The notes under the pieces were generated by a model. It had not been told where the DNA came from and made no database searches. It saw only the letters and a program-made list of their open reading frames with translations. This document shows, piece after piece, positions 33,801 through 46,258 of a stretch of DNA of 64,000 nucleotides (positions are counted from its first letter, which is position 1; each line of letters opens with the position of its first letter). This DNA is from Pelodera strongyloides. Its lineage: Eukaryota; Nematoda; Chromadorea; Rhabditida; Rhabditidae. The DNA lies in NCBI GenBank assembly GCA_036852015.1, contig JAANDG010000732.1, positions 1 through 64,000 of the forward strand, read 5' to 3'. A program made the translations under genes and the position numbers.

Positions 33801-36321
33801 AATGGTACAGGGGCGAGAGAACCGAAACGGGATGTAGATGAAAAGATAAATGGCATAAGAGAGAACACAGACGCTGAGACGGCGATTAAGTCAAATCAAA
33901 TTAACAAGAATAAGGTAAAGCGCAAACATTGCCTCCAACAAGTGCGCTAGCACTTATTATGCCAACAGAGAAAAACTCAAGAAAAGAAACAGAATCTTGA
34001 AACAAAAAGGAAACTTAAACGAATATACAATATTACAATAAACATAAAACGCACCATTTGTTCGTTATCATCGTCGTCGGTTTTGGGCGCCCGAGGTACC
34101 GGTGTTGTAACAGCAAAATAATGTACCTTCTTGAACTGCTCACCGCCGGTAGTTAACAAGTAAACGGTGCCCTAAAACCATTCAGTGATACCAGAGCTGA
34201 AATGTTAAATAACATACCCTCGGCCTCTCGCCGTAATCATATTATTATATATCACGACAATTAAAAGGTCCGCGCACCCGTTCGGATCCCACAGCAGCCA
34301 ATTCAAGTGTCGGATGCTGAGCTACAGAAACAATAGCGGAATCAGTTCGAATACTTGCATGAGTCTGATCCTGAAATCAAACTATTTCACTTTCAGGCGA
34401 GCTCATCCTTTCCGATCGCCCTTTTAAGCCTAAATATTTCACATAGGTACAGAGCCAAAACACCAAACAACAATTACCATAACCAGAGAAACAGGATAAA
34501 ATGGTTTTCGAGAATACAGCCGGTTATTTTAATGTTACCTTCAGATTCCATAGTCTGACCGTTCCATCAGCATAACCAGCCATCAGCCGTTTTCCGTCAC
34601 TTAAAAGACACGCTGCGGAGCAAGCCGAGTCACCGCCAGATGCATAAACCTGAAACAAAAGTAAAAAGTTCCTCTTCGAGCTCATCTCCATAGGGCATAA
34701 AATATATAATAAACTCCACGTCTAAAATATTTTAAGGAATTGAAAGAAAAACACTATACGATGTGAACAATGTGTCCTTATGAGATAAGGTGCTCAATCG
34801 TCGTTAGTATGATGGTGTTCTTGCCGCACCAACATCTTAGGGTACCATTTGGTTTGTGAGCTCCGAGCTAATAGCCACTACCTCAAGACCTTGTCTTCTT
34901 TGTCCCTACGACTCGTTGATCCAATAAACATTTATTATTTATTATTAATAGTGTAAAACAAACTTTGCTTTGAGCGATACCAGTAGTTCCAATCAACCAC
35001 ATCCAAAGTGTTCCGTCTTTGTCACCAGCGAATACAATATCACTTGATTTGTGCCAAAACATCCACTCAAGATCCGAGCAATCGTCGAGCTATAATCATG
35101 GATTTACCTAGTAACGCACAGGATGCTAGTAGCTAAGTAGCTCAATTGCTCAGCTGCCTCGATTTTCTACCTCGATTTTCTACATGTAGGTAGAGTCTCC
35201 GTCTCGGAATCCGAACACACCGAGTGAACACAAAAATATATGTATATTCCTATTAAAGTTCAAGTACCTCGCATTTAATGGTCAGATCGGAAAGCTGCGT
35301 AATCACGATTGTTCCGGACAAGTCTGCGGAAGCGAACAACGTTCCGTTGTGATTGAACGAGGCACAAGTGACGGAGTCTTTGTGCTGCACACTCAACACT
35401 GGGTCGTTGGCTGAAAAGCGGGGTATCAAGGGGCGCCAAATCGAAATATCTATCTCCGTTAGAGGGCATAAGGGGAATAAATATGAATGCAGTTAAAGCG
35501 GTCACAGCCAGTATTTTTCTTTGAAAAAAAAATAGTTGGTTCGCGCGGTCGCGTCGAATATCGAACCCGGGTTTTTTGCTCAACCATCTCCGGTTGGAAC
35601 AGTTCCGATACCTGAAACATCCAGATCCCAAATATGAGCGACATCGTCTTCTCCACCGCTAGCCATCCAACGGTGGCCGAACAGCGCAACCACAAAGCAA
35701 TCCTTTTCATGGGCAATCACGGCACAAGCTGCATTGTCTGGAGGCGGTTCAGCACCCGAAAAGCTAAACCAATTGTTTTAACAAAGCGCCTCCAATAACA
35801 TCATTAGGTTTTAATTACCACGCCCGACCCAAATTACTGGACATAAACCAATGCGTAAAATGACGCATCAACCATGACATCTCCGGAAAAAGTTACAATT
35901 TGTGTGTAACTTGGTGAAACACACTATTTTCATACAGACCATTTACGGATAAGCTATTGACCAAGTGCGGAACCAATTTGAAAATGTATATATTTGCGTG
36001 AAACATAGCGTTTTTAGCACCTACGCATTGAAATCATACTATGCTCAAATAATAAGCACCTATTCAAAAAATTTGTTTGCTATAAATATACATACATACA
36101 TTTTTACTTTGTCCTGTCAATAATTTTCAAAAGTAACTTTTCGCAATAACACACTTGGATGTACTTTGTTGGTCTTCGTCAACGTCTATGTCTTCATCAT
36201 CGATCGGCTCGGATGGGTTGGCTGACTCGTCGAGCTGAATCACTTGAATTTGGTCGTCCATATCGAGCCCTTCCAGATCATCTTCAAACATGTGCCCGTC
36301 GCTACCTCCCGCATCGTCCAT
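27811..36321 (-). CDS. Angio-associated migratory cell protein (AAMP)-like WD40 protein
   Basis: Ten exons, 426 aa (human AAMP is 434): 36321-36155, 35763-35612, 35410-35268, 35089-34964, 34649-34539, 34370-34278, 34171-34055, 28521-28372, 28134-28024, 27921-27811. An acidic N-terminus of about 55 residues (DDEDIDVDEDQQ) precedes WD40 repeats: MASGGEDDVAHIWDLD, KDSVTCASFNHNGTLFASAD, LEWMFWHKSSDIVFAGDKDG, LMAGYADGTVRLWNLK, WLAAGRNDGSLAVYE and LVTSSVDGTIRIFDPRNG. Spacing and order match AAMP, the relative of yeast Sqt1, a chaperone of ribosomal protein uL16; AAMP in animals is also linked to cell migration. The ribosome role here is inference. Most introns are 75-350 bp, but intron 7 is 5.5 kb and full of MITEs. 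An acidic linker (KTDDDDNEQ) sits at that junction. The gene is divergent from EPC. Confidence 0.9.
28604..28996. mobile_element. Degenerate TTAA MITE, family TTAAAGGGACAGGCCC
   Basis: The right end (GGTGGGCCTGCCCCTTTAA) and the inner ATATTATAATAAA...AAATATAGGTTTA match the family at 30559. The left end is eroded (TATTATAATATATACAGACT). It shares its right TTAA with the next element. Confidence 0.65.
28993..29163. mobile_element. Near-perfect palindromic TTAA MITE, family TTAAAGCGAAATGCTAGCCC
   Basis: 171 bp made of two arms of about 80 bp with only a few mismatches, termini TTAAAGCGAAATGCTAGCC, and a loop around ATCGTCCACGGCAATCG. A second copy lies at 59722-59897. It contains no internal unique sequence. 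Confidence 0.88.
29164..30558. other. AAMP intron 7 sequence, no repeat recognised
   Basis: Purine-rich on the plus strand around 29800-30080; short open frames there have no recognisable motif. A CACACACACA run lies near 29780. Confidence 0.35.
30559..30956. mobile_element. TTAA-type MITE, family TTAAAGGGACAGGCCC
   Basis: 398 bp, inverted termini TTAAAGGGACAGGCCCATCA, with the whole element largely palindromic (arms of about 160 bp including TATACAAACTAAATTTCAC). It lies in AAMP intron 7. Confidence 0.88.
30957..32872. other. AAMP intron 7 sequence with homopolymers and one 20-bp palindrome
   Basis: C-runs at about 31270-31284 and 32462-32474 and the perfect palindrome CACTTTCGCATGCGAAAGTG at 31831-31850. 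No coding exon or full repeat element recognised. Confidence 0.4.
32873..33253. mobile_element. TTAA-type MITE, family TTAAAGGGACAGGCCC
   Basis: 381 bp, same termini and interior as 30559-30956 and the best reference for seeing the insertion inside the 6369 copy. It lies in AAMP intron 7. Confidence 0.88.
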
Positions 36322-37206
36322 TTTCTTTTCTCTTAGCTCTTAAGTTGTATAATGTATAATTACGCAACAAGCGCAGGACCAAATAACACTTGGTGATAAT
36401 CGTGAAACGTAAAACGGACATGCTGCGCTTTAAAAAAGCTATATTTAATACATAAACAAATTTGCCACAAAAAAAAGAACAACCCGCAATTAGAGAGAAA
36501 AATAGCGATACAAAGAAAAGAATGTAGCTCAGACGGTTATTATCGAGTTTGATAGCTGCAAACGGGTAGTAGGCTGCGGTCAATCCCGACGTTCCGTCAG
36601 ACCGACGGTAAATACGCCGGATTAATGCTTTTAAGCGTGATCTCTCCATCCATTGTTTCGTCGCGGGTCGCGCTCGGGAAGTCCGTTGACTGCAATCAAG
36701 TTTAACCGAGGTATCAAGTGAATCTAATGGGATTGAGCGCATTCTAATAACAATTCGAAGCCATGAAACTCGGTGATGAGACAAAAAAATAACAGCTAAA
36801 TCAAAGTAAAGTATAGCATACCACCCCGCGCACAATGCAGCTGGAGGAAGCTTTTCGAAAAACGCGCATGTCGCAACCGCGAACGCGCGGCGCGGAGGAG
36901 CTACAGTAATTTCACACTGCACCACGACCACAACCCGCAACGTAGGTAAAGAGCGTCGCGGTTCTCTCTCTCTCATTCGCGGCCTCGCGTCAGCAGTCGA
37001 TAGCCGTCGTTGTGAGTGCGCCGTTTGGTCCACCCATTCCCCCACCCAATCGTGAGCGTACTACTTCCCGAGTTCTATTCTAATTACTATTCCATGCTTA
37101 CGCCGGTAACGGCGAATGTTCTGCTATACTTCTGAGTTACGCCAGCTATCCGGCGGCAGCCAAGCCGCACTCAATTTGAGCAGTTACAGTGTGGGAGTAC
37201 GGCAAA
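36322..37206. promoter_or_regulatory. Bidirectional promoter region between AAMP and EPC
   Basis: The two start codons face apart across 885 bp. The right half (36840-37040) is GC-rich with a CTCTCTCTCTC stretch and CpGs; the left half is AT-rich. No TATA box stands at a convincing distance. A shared promoter is an inference from arrangement. Confidence 0.45.
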
Positions 37207-40200
37207 ATGGCCACTACCGGAAAGTTGTCGTTCCGGGCTCGGACCCTGGATGCCAACAAGCCTATGCCTGTCTACTTTGGCAACGAGCTCCCAGACCTTT
37301 CCGAAGCCACTTCTATAAATCGTGCTGTTCCTCAAATGCCTACAGGAATGGAAAAGGAAGAAGAGATGGTAGGTTCCAACATGGCTGTCTCTCTGTCCCC
37401 TTTATCGATCGCGCACCCCGTCTCTAGCGCCGCGCGTCTTTCTCTCTCTCCCTCTCTCTAACTCCAGCCGGTGTAAGTGGAATGAATATCATCAAACAAC
37501 ATTCTAGCGTGTTCGAATTTAAATTTCTATTTGGGTTTCCATGTCCAACTTTGGTGATTTCTTGCATTTTTCAAACAGAGTCAATCCATCAACAAGGTCA
37601 AATGTCGGGGGGGGGGTGATATTACCCTTTTATGCATTATTTATATACTTGCAAACATTTTATTATTGACATCTTTTGCCGCAAACTTATTTTTTTGGTT
37701 GATCAGGGTCTTGCGAAGATTGATGTTTTGCTCATAGAACCGTGTGCTTGATGAAGTGCAGCTCGTTTAGCATTTAAACGTCACAATTTTTGCCATAGGC
37801 TACTTTTTCAGTATCCTGTCCATATTAGATTATTAGATACATATTAGATAAATAGCAGAATTTGGAAAAGCTCGGGTATAGTGGTGCTTATTCAAATCAA
37901 TTTGTACCCGCCGTTTTTTGAGCTAAACATATTGCAGTATCATGTCTATACGAGTGCCCTTATTCCAACTTATTACGTATGATTATTTTATTTGCGTACT
38001 TCTGTTTATCTCGAGGCCAAACTTGCAGTATATGATAATTCCCCGACATGTGCACGTGTTTTGAGTATTTAAACATTGAACAAATTCCAAATTTCAAAAT
38101 GTGTGTTTTCCAAATACGAGTACACGTAAGGGCCTCTCCATGTTCGCGGTTCGCACTTGCAAAAAATGACAAATGCCCGTCCATGTTCGGGTCGGTGCCC
38201 CCCCCCCCCCCCTCCCAACGGCAGTAGCACCTTCGGGTCAATGTAAATGACATGGTCCTGCGGCCATTTTGAATCTTCTAAAATACTGCATCCATGCTAA
38301 ATGAATCTGCGCCTAGCAGATTTCAAATAGTACGGATCTATCTGAAATAACACAGGTATGATACATTTTCGCTGTAGAGCCATGTCAAACGCGTTATTCG
38401 CATGGGTTACGGCAGTCATTTGACATATATGTAAAATGGCCCGAAGGTGGACAGGCATTTTCACAAGTGCTAATCGCAAACATGGACTAGAAGACACGTA
38501 AGAAGCTGAAAAGGAAACGCGTTATTTCTTTACATTCAAACAAACCCTTATATAGACGTAGTGCTTCTGAACTTTTATGGTCTCATTTCTTTAAACATTT
38601 TGAGTACTAACTGTCCGGCGACACGTGTTCTTCTTGGACGTCTTGAAATTACGTTACTTTACAATCGTCTCCGATTAAAAAATGATTATTTTTCCGTTGA
38701 AATTTGGTTAATTATTAACTTTTCTTCATATTATCTTCTTCATATTATCACTTTGACGGTGCTAGGTGGTTGCTAAAAAAAACCTTTTCACGTGTGATTC
38801 GAGCGTTTGAAAGTACATTCTGCCCGAATAGAACGGCGTCTTGTTGACAGTTTGTCTGAAAGTCGCAGCTGAAGTCTGAAAACTATAGCTAGCATACGTT
38901 CAGAACCATTTGCTTCAATTTCGTCATTGTTCAAGCGCAGCGCCAATTTTTCTTCGCAATTCTTTTTAGGGTACTTTTTACTTACGTCTGGGGTGCAAAG
39001 CGTCCCTTTTCTCCATGCTCTAGCTTTACAGCTCAAATTTTTGAACTTGTGGGATATATTGCTTACTAGTTCTCGTGCACTCTCCCTCTCGTCATTTCCA
39101 TATGTTCTTTTTGGGTGGAGGTTCAAATCCTCAAAGCACAGATATCGTGATGTTTTGTTTGTATACCCTTTCCACCAAGAGAGAGTTTTAATGAGAGGTG
39201 CGAAGATGTACCAGATGGCCGGCGTAAGGCAAACATAAGGCATTGTTAAAGGGAATGTCAAGCCGGTTTTGCATGTTGGGCTCAAAAAAAGCTTGCGTTT
39301 TGAAGGTAAGGAAAGTAAAAATAAAAATAAACAAAAACTTTCATGAAAGAAGAAAAACAATTTCAAACCCCTTCAGTATGAGATTCTAGTCGTGCGGACA
39401 GAGCTAAGCCAACTCGCTGTCCACGGGACGGTTTGAATTACCTGCTCGCCGCAACGTACCCGTTTGTGTGCGTTGCGGCGGGTTTTGTTCACGTTTATGA
39501 CAACATCTCAAATATTTTATTCTGGCGCCATTTTTATGGGTTACTGTATTGGGCGTCTTTCGAGATTTACTTAGTCTGCGCCAGGAGATGCCTTTCTGCG
39601 CAGAATCCCCCTTGACATGCCCTTTAAAAAATGAGAAACTGTCCCTGGGGTACAATGCCCCTGCATCTATTTTTTGACTTATCAGTTTATTAGTGACCAT
39701 GAGCAAATAACCGTACACCGTATGTTTAAATTTTGAGTGTCGCTTCCCTATTTTTAAAACTTTTGTCCGATGTCTTAGTCTGAGGAGATATATTGAATAC
39801 TTTATTCTGAAAAGAAAAAAAAGCTAAATAATACAGCGAGAACAACTACATACGTAAATTTGTAAAAAAATATTAATAAGTGGTGTCAGGGAGTTACACT
39901 ATGTGTAATGTTTAGATTTAGAAAAATATAGGGAGGGAGAGAGCATATGTTTTTTTAGTAATTTTTTTCGGCAAGTTTTACGTCATTTAGTTATTGTAGA
40001 CCCGCTTTCTGTTTCTGTATGCAATGGTTTACACTTGACATTATGTTTTAGGAGTCCCACCTACAAGACGCCATTTTGGCACAACAGGCTAGCACTTCTG
40101 GTATTGCGGTTGAAAACCATGTTATCCCGACTCCGAAGGTTGGTTGTTTTCCAACCGTTTTCTACTGATACTCTAATATAGTCATATGCAGTCACTTATG

Positions 40201-43200
40201 GCCTAATGCCTAACACAAAGCTTTGATTATGCTTTGTACACGAGATTACATATATACAGCCAGGGTGTAATTTGAAAATCATGCACCGATCATCTTCGGA
40301 TTGGCTGTTTGACCATCTCCAGAATCAATTTTATATTTATATAGATACATGAGTGAGCCAATTTTATATTCATATATTTGCATGAAACATCGTTATTATT
40401 TCTATCCATAAACAGGCAATATCCATGATACACATTGAAATTATACCCTGCATACATTAGTGCTATACATATACTTTTGTTAGGTGTACCCTGTGGATCC
40501 CGCTCAATATGATCTCATTTATCCGCCTCAGAAAAACTTATGCGGATCGCAGTACATCAAAGTGCAAGGTTAGTTTTTCTTATTTTTGAAATGGTGGCTA
40601 GGATATTCCAAATTCATTTTCGTAGACCTATTACTGATATGAAGCATCTGATCTGCGATACCTATCGGTCAGTTAATAGTCATTTTATCACATCTTACAA
40701 TACTTTTCTTCTCTGGAATATAAAAATGCAATAAATGTATTTGTCTATTGCCTCATATAAAAATAACTATTACCGAGAAATCGTCCGGTGGCCTTTTTAT
40801 CACCATCTGTTTAGCATGGTTGTCTATGGACCAGGAAGAACCAGAATATGATATGGATTCCGAGGATGAAGAATGGTTGAAGGTCAGTTTTACGTCTCTA
40901 AAACAAGTCGTGGTGAGTTTTATTTCGCGAAAGACAGTGTAGAGTGTGCATAACTGAGAAAGTAACTCTCGCAACGCAATTGGAAGGGAATTACCGCCAT
41001 CTATTCATCTGTATGTCGTGAATGAAAGCGGTATAACAGATTTTCGAGGCGCAAATGAGTTTAAGCTGGATATTTTGATCCGCGTGCCATATGCTCTTTG
41101 TTTATGAACCTATTAATGTAAACTTATAGGGTAAACCACATATTGATCCAACGACACTTGAAATGATCTTTGAGATGCTAGAGTCACGATCGTCAGAAAG
41201 TCAGGTATGCACAGTGAGATTAAGTTTCTTCTTGTATTTTGTATTTGTGGTGTGTACGGAATGGGTAGCACGGCGCTTGAAGACATGTTTTGATTGTTGC
41301 TCTACTTTGTGTTTGTCTACTGTTGGCCTGCAGTAGTTTGTGTTTTGTTTGCAGATCTGCCTGCCGGATACTGCACGGTCCATCCTCACAAACTATGACG
41401 AGTCAATTGTTGACGATGTTTACGATTACTGGCTTACTAAGAGGAAAGCGGTTGGTTCTCTTTAGATTTTTCCTTTCATTTGCACCATTTCATGCTAACG
41501 AGGCGTGTATGAACATGAACTTGCTCCTATAATGTATAAAGTAGGGGCACTGTTTCAGACGCTAAAGAAATCCCGTTGAGGAATGCTGCTACAAATCGTA
41601 CTAGTGCAAAATCCACGTGATATTCTCGCAGCGTTTTTGTTTATTTAATTGCGTGTGTCTATTGTCGATTTTCGCTCCTCTTCGCGCACCCACGCGTGGG
41701 TGCCTCGTGGCGAGGATATTGTGCGCTCAACCCGGGCAGATTTTGAGACGCAATGTATTTGTATAACAAACGCTAGTGTGCTGCGCTGCTGGTCAAAGCA
41801 TATCGCTCAATAAATACCACCCACAGCAAATATGTCTGGATCGAACACTGGAACCAGGCACTAACACTAGAATTCATTCCAGCGCCACTGGGTTGGTGAA
41901 AGCATAAAATCGCTGCTCGTGTTGTTGTGTTGTTGACAGGGAGCGAAATCGACACAAAGTAGCAGTCGGTTATGGTATACGTAAACACTCTAGGTCACAA
42001 AAACACGTGGTATTGGTTGTGGCGGGCTCATTCCTCGAGTTCGAACAGAAGCCAAGAAGGATGGCGGTGTGAATCCGTATGTGGCTTTCCGGAGACGAGC
42101 CGAGAAGATGCAAACTCGTAAGAACAGAAAGAATGACGAGGATTCGTATGAAAAGATTCTGCGCATCGGTTTGTTTTTGAATCATTTACAACTAAGTTTA
42201 TTTGCATAGACCATGTAGTATTTATTGTGTGATGTGCCGAGAGAAAAAAACAGTGCTCCAGGAAGTTAATGTTAGCCAATAGATCAATGCCTAACCAATA
42301 ATCAGATTATATACACAAGCCCAACGCCCATCCGTCTGAAAATTAAAAAAAATTCTGAGTAACGGCATGTTTGCTTATCCTTTTTATTGTATGTTTAGGC
42401 AATGATTTGCGAAGGACTGTCAGTTTGGTTTATATGGTCAAGAAGCGTGAGATCGTTAAACTTTCGCAGCTTGAGAACGAGATGGAGATTTTGAAGAAAC
42501 AAATGGAGTTGCAAGATTTCGACATGTCCTTGTACAACCAAATTGTGCAAAGTTCGACGAAGGATGACCATGCGACCGGTCTTCTGAAAGTGAGTGCCTT
42601 CTGTACTTTTCTGTGCGGGTATAATGCTGGATATTCACTAGTTTTTTTTGCAATTAATTTTATCTGATGTAATTGTACTAGGAGGAGAATGGCGTTCCCA
42701 AGCGGAAGTCACAAAAGAAGAAGAACAAGGTGCAAAACATTTCGTCCATGGACAGAGAAGTACCCAATAAGGTGATTTTTTTTATTAGTAGAAACTATTT
42801 TCGGGAACGTAAATGATCGTTTGTTTTTATTAATAAATTGTTTCCGGGAAAGTAAACAAGCGTTTCCAATCAACATTTATTCGTTACAGGCTTGGCTTAA
42901 GAAAAATGCAGAGGTTTGGAATATGGCACCATCGATGTCCGGCGTTTTCTCTGGAGTGTCACCAATTGTCGAAATGGAAAAGACTGTATCCACTGCTGAT
43001 GTATGTCCTTGTAATGTTCACCAATTTTGCGTTCTCGAATCGAAAGGGTGAAACGTTTTTGAGGTATTTGTCGTAAAATTCTCGTGTAGATAAATACACC
43101 CGAAGACTGGATGTCCCTGGCTATTCCAGACAATATGACATGTTTTCAAGCTCAAGGAATTCAATATTAAAAAAAAGCGGAAAACGACATTTTTTTCAGA

Positions 43201-45171
43201 TGGGCGATGCGGACGGAGCGTACACCTTCAAACGACGCAAACATTGCTCGTACCGTGCAGCGCGAATTCCGTTGGCTTCAGAAGCCAGTGCGAATACTTC
43301 CCACACGCCTATTGAACAGAGGTTAGTTTTTGGGGGGTGGTGCGAATACTGCTCACATGCTTATTAAACAAAGTTTAACTTTGGGAGCTTCCATCATTGC
43401 AGCTGCCTCTTGAGGCCTGTAACTCCATATTGGAATAATTTTATGTGGTTTTCAGATTCTTCCTCACATCACTGCCTCTCGCTGATAGCGCGGATTCTGC
43501 CCAGATAAGAAACTGTGCATTCACCCGAAGGCGACTGGGCCGTGGAGGTCGTGTAATCTTCGATCGGGTTGTTCCTCCATGTGGCCGTGTTCCTTTCAGT
43601 GATTCTGCATCTACGTTCGATCCATTTCTACAGGATGTGGTGCTCGATGACAACGTGTATGTACAACATTTTAGTTACTGATGTTTTTTAGTTTATTCCT
43701 TATTTCAGTTTTACTTATGGGCAGAAAGACTGTTTGTCGAGGGGGATTTAGTGATTACCATACCTTTTCAGTAGTTTCACTGCTCGTCTCGCACCCGTGC
43801 CCGAAGAAGAGGATGTTCTGTGTTCCTCTTGGACACAGTCCCGATCGCGTTTCGTGACTTCAGTTCGTTACGACGACAGCGATTTGGAAACTAAATGGCT
43901 TTCCAGTGTCCACAATCCGTTCCCTTTGGCTGTAAGTTTCTCAACAACATTTTTGTGATGATCTTTAGATCTTTTTTATATGGCATATATTACATATACG
44001 GTACTTTACGGTTTCTCTTTATTTCAGAGTCAAAGTACGGATGATCGGCCACCTCCAAAGTATAATAATTTTCCTGGAAATCACACCAGTTCGGAAAACG
44101 GTGAGGAACCAGACGAGCCGATGGAGACGGACAACAGCCCTTCAACGCACGGGGAACGTCGCCCTTTTGATCCACTACAGGCTCCACAGGTTCGTATCTC
44201 GTTAAGATGATTGTAAAAACAGGTTTGTAAAAACAATTTTTTTTAATGCAAACTACCGTTTAGGAAAATCAATGTTACTTGCAGGTCCGTCCGCTGACTA
44301 TCGAGCAAAGTCCGGTCCATCCTGCTACCGATGAATTGGTCCTGCTAAAAAAGTCTCAACGGGAACAGTTTCATGAACAACTCAATATCATAAGCAATGG
44401 TACAGACCCGAATTCGGGAAACGCCAAAGGGGGCGGGGTGGGCCTCAACAAAGCGGCGGCCACCCTCCATCAACCCGCCACATTCACCACTACCGCCAGC
44501 AACAACAACAGCAAGGAGTCAATAAGACTACAACAGGTAATTCTTAGAATCCTGAGCTCTCCACTCTGCCGTGTATTTTCCAATTGATTATGTGTTAGGA
44601 TTGCAAGAGTGGAATTTGAGGTAATTAATCCTGTATTATTACGATGTGTGTGCGTTGCAGATGTCGACGTGGCAGTACGGGCTGTCGGTGGTGGGGGTGC
44701 CGTCTGCAGTCGCTCACGGTCAACTTCCTTCACAGGCCCGCGCTAGCTCCGGTTTGTGGGATGGTGGCCACTTGATTCGGGAACCCAGCCGTTCACCATC
44801 CGAATCTAATTCGTCTTCGGTAGAATGGCCGCCGTATTCGCCCCCTTCGAGGGATCCCAGCAGTCGAATAGCTGCTTATGCGTTAGCGTCGAGTGAGGAA
44901 GAGTCAGCAGCCCGCACAGGCGACCACCCTAAGAGACAGTCCCATCCCGCCACCTCACAGCACGTACCGCAACACCACGTCAAGTCAGTAGTTCAACATC
45001 ATACCCTAGTGTCAAACAATTAAACTACTATATTGTGCTTAACTGATGTAATACTTAATTAGAGTGAATTAGCAATGTAGGGATTGCAGGTCGTCGTCGC
45101 TGGCGGACGGCACGCCGGTCCTGCTCTCGTCGTCTCGACCACTGCTCGCACCGGCGCCGTCGGTTGGCTGA
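37207..45171 (+). CDS. Enhancer of Polycomb homologue (EPC1/EPC2; NuA4/TIP60 subunit)
   Basis: 17 exons, 812 aa: 37207-37368, 40052-40138, 40484-40568, 40815-40882, 41130-41204, 41355-41450, 41994-42168, 42399-42589, 42682-42771, 42890-43000, 43200-43321, 43456-43656, 43775-43931, 44028-44189, 44285-44536, 44661-44983, 45090-45171. The N-terminus (LSFRARTLDANKPMPVY, INRAVPQMPTGMEKEEE), DYDLDSEDE-like EYDMDSEDEEWLK, and PYVAFRRRAEKMQTRKNRK are hallmarks of the EPL1/EPcA region, and FTRRRLGRGGRVIFDR matches the conserved C-terminal motif. EPC proteins scaffold the TIP60/NuA4 histone acetyltransferase in the nucleus. The last 250 residues are low-complexity Ser/Gln/Asn-rich. Exon 13 has a tandem acceptor (CAGTAG; start 43772 or 43775). 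Intron 1 is 2.7 kb with repeats. Likely poly(A) signal AATAAA at 45861. Confidence 0.92.
38080..38490. repeat. Dispersed repeat in EPC intron 1, related to 46964-47252
   Basis: It shares the ordered segments CATGGTC(C)(T/C)GC(G/A)GC, AATAGTACGGAT, GAACCATGTCAAACG-like and CGCATGGGTTACGG with the repeat at 46964. A 12-C run at about 38197 lies inside. The ends are less clear than in the other copy. Confidence 0.55.
39246..39627. mobile_element. TTAA-type MITE, family TTAAAGGG(A)xTGTCAAG
   Basis: The left end TTAAAGGGAATGTCAAGCCG and right end CTTGACATGCCCTTTAA are inverted. The left 120 bp (through ACAAAAACTTTCATG) is nearly identical to the element at 54772-55128, while the right part differs. 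EPC intron 1. Confidence 0.75.
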
Positions 45172-46258
45172 TAAAACATCGCAGTAGCACCCCCACCCTG
45201 CCCCGAATTCCCTCTTGAGGGTCCTTTAGTTTATCGTTAAAGAAACCCTAAACAGCACATAATCCGTACTTCCGTGAATGCACATGTAAGCAAACTTGAT
45301 ATGCGAAACCTACCGATAATTTAAGTGGATTTTTGTAGCTGCCCGTTTTATTGGTGTTTGAGTAAGCGCACACTTAATTTTTCTTCCAGAAGTGTTCCTC
45401 AAATTTTTGGTCTCAATTTGTCACTGTATTTTTTTCTGTGGAAGGATGACATATGACTGGGCTGTGGCTCGGTATTTTTTCTGCTCTCACGTGTTGGTTT
45501 CTCAATTGTTCGTTTCTCTGTGTATCATACGACCTCTTTGTTTTTATAGTTTTGTTCGTATACGAGGTGTCCCATTGTACTTTTCATTTGTTTATTTTAC
45601 GTTGCACAGATTATTATTTCTATCAGTTTGCGATGTATTTTGTGACGTTCATTGATGTTATCTTTTAAATCATTTTATACTCAGCCCCGGGATGTAATTC
45701 CCTTAATCCTTTCTTCATCAAAGTCAGTAGTCAACAAGTCCCTTCCCTCTTATAATTATTAACCCTTGCTGTTTATGAACGTTTCAGCTGCAGGTCGATT
45801 ATGCGATGCTATAACTGCTTTATATACTTTTTAATTTGCGCACATTGTGATAACACCTAAAATAAAAATGAACAGTGACATTCCAGTAATTTATTCATGG
45901 AAGCGACATTAATCCATCGGTAAACGACTTGCTGCAACATACTTCTATTTTTCCCTATTTTTAACGGGTTAATCTCGCCGAGAGTTAGTTATACCCAACT
46001 TCCTTCGTGCATGAGCATTAATAATAAAATTTATTGAATCGATTATTATTTATGTATACGTTATATATATTATCTATTTTTTACAAATGCAAACCGTGAC
46101 AATTAGGTTGAAACATTGGACATAGTTTTGTACACGAAAGTAAATTGATCTACGAATAATTGTGAAAACGAGCAATTACGCATTTTTGTGACGTAGGTAG
46201 AAAGCACATCAAGTAAACCCGTAATAGTATTCCGTGAATTAAATTACGGGGCGCAATA
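45172..46258. other. Convergent 3' regions of EPC and GMAP-210
   Basis: EPC 3' UTR with a plus-strand AATAAA at 45861. On the minus strand AATAAA occurs near 46030 and 45893, so the two transcripts may end within or overlap the same few hundred bases. No exon recognised. Confidence 0.4.

Noticed and set aside
36302..37045. A 247-codon open frame on the minus strand upstream of and overlapping the AAMP start
   Set aside because: It has no recognisable domain, ends in the AAMP first exon in another frame and lies wholly in the AAMP/EPC intergenic region. Its mixed composition looks like chance; RNA evidence would be needed.
43090..43150. Possible small EPC exon
   Set aside because: An acceptor-like TAG is present, but there is no convincing donor and the 43000-to-43200 junction already keeps frame.
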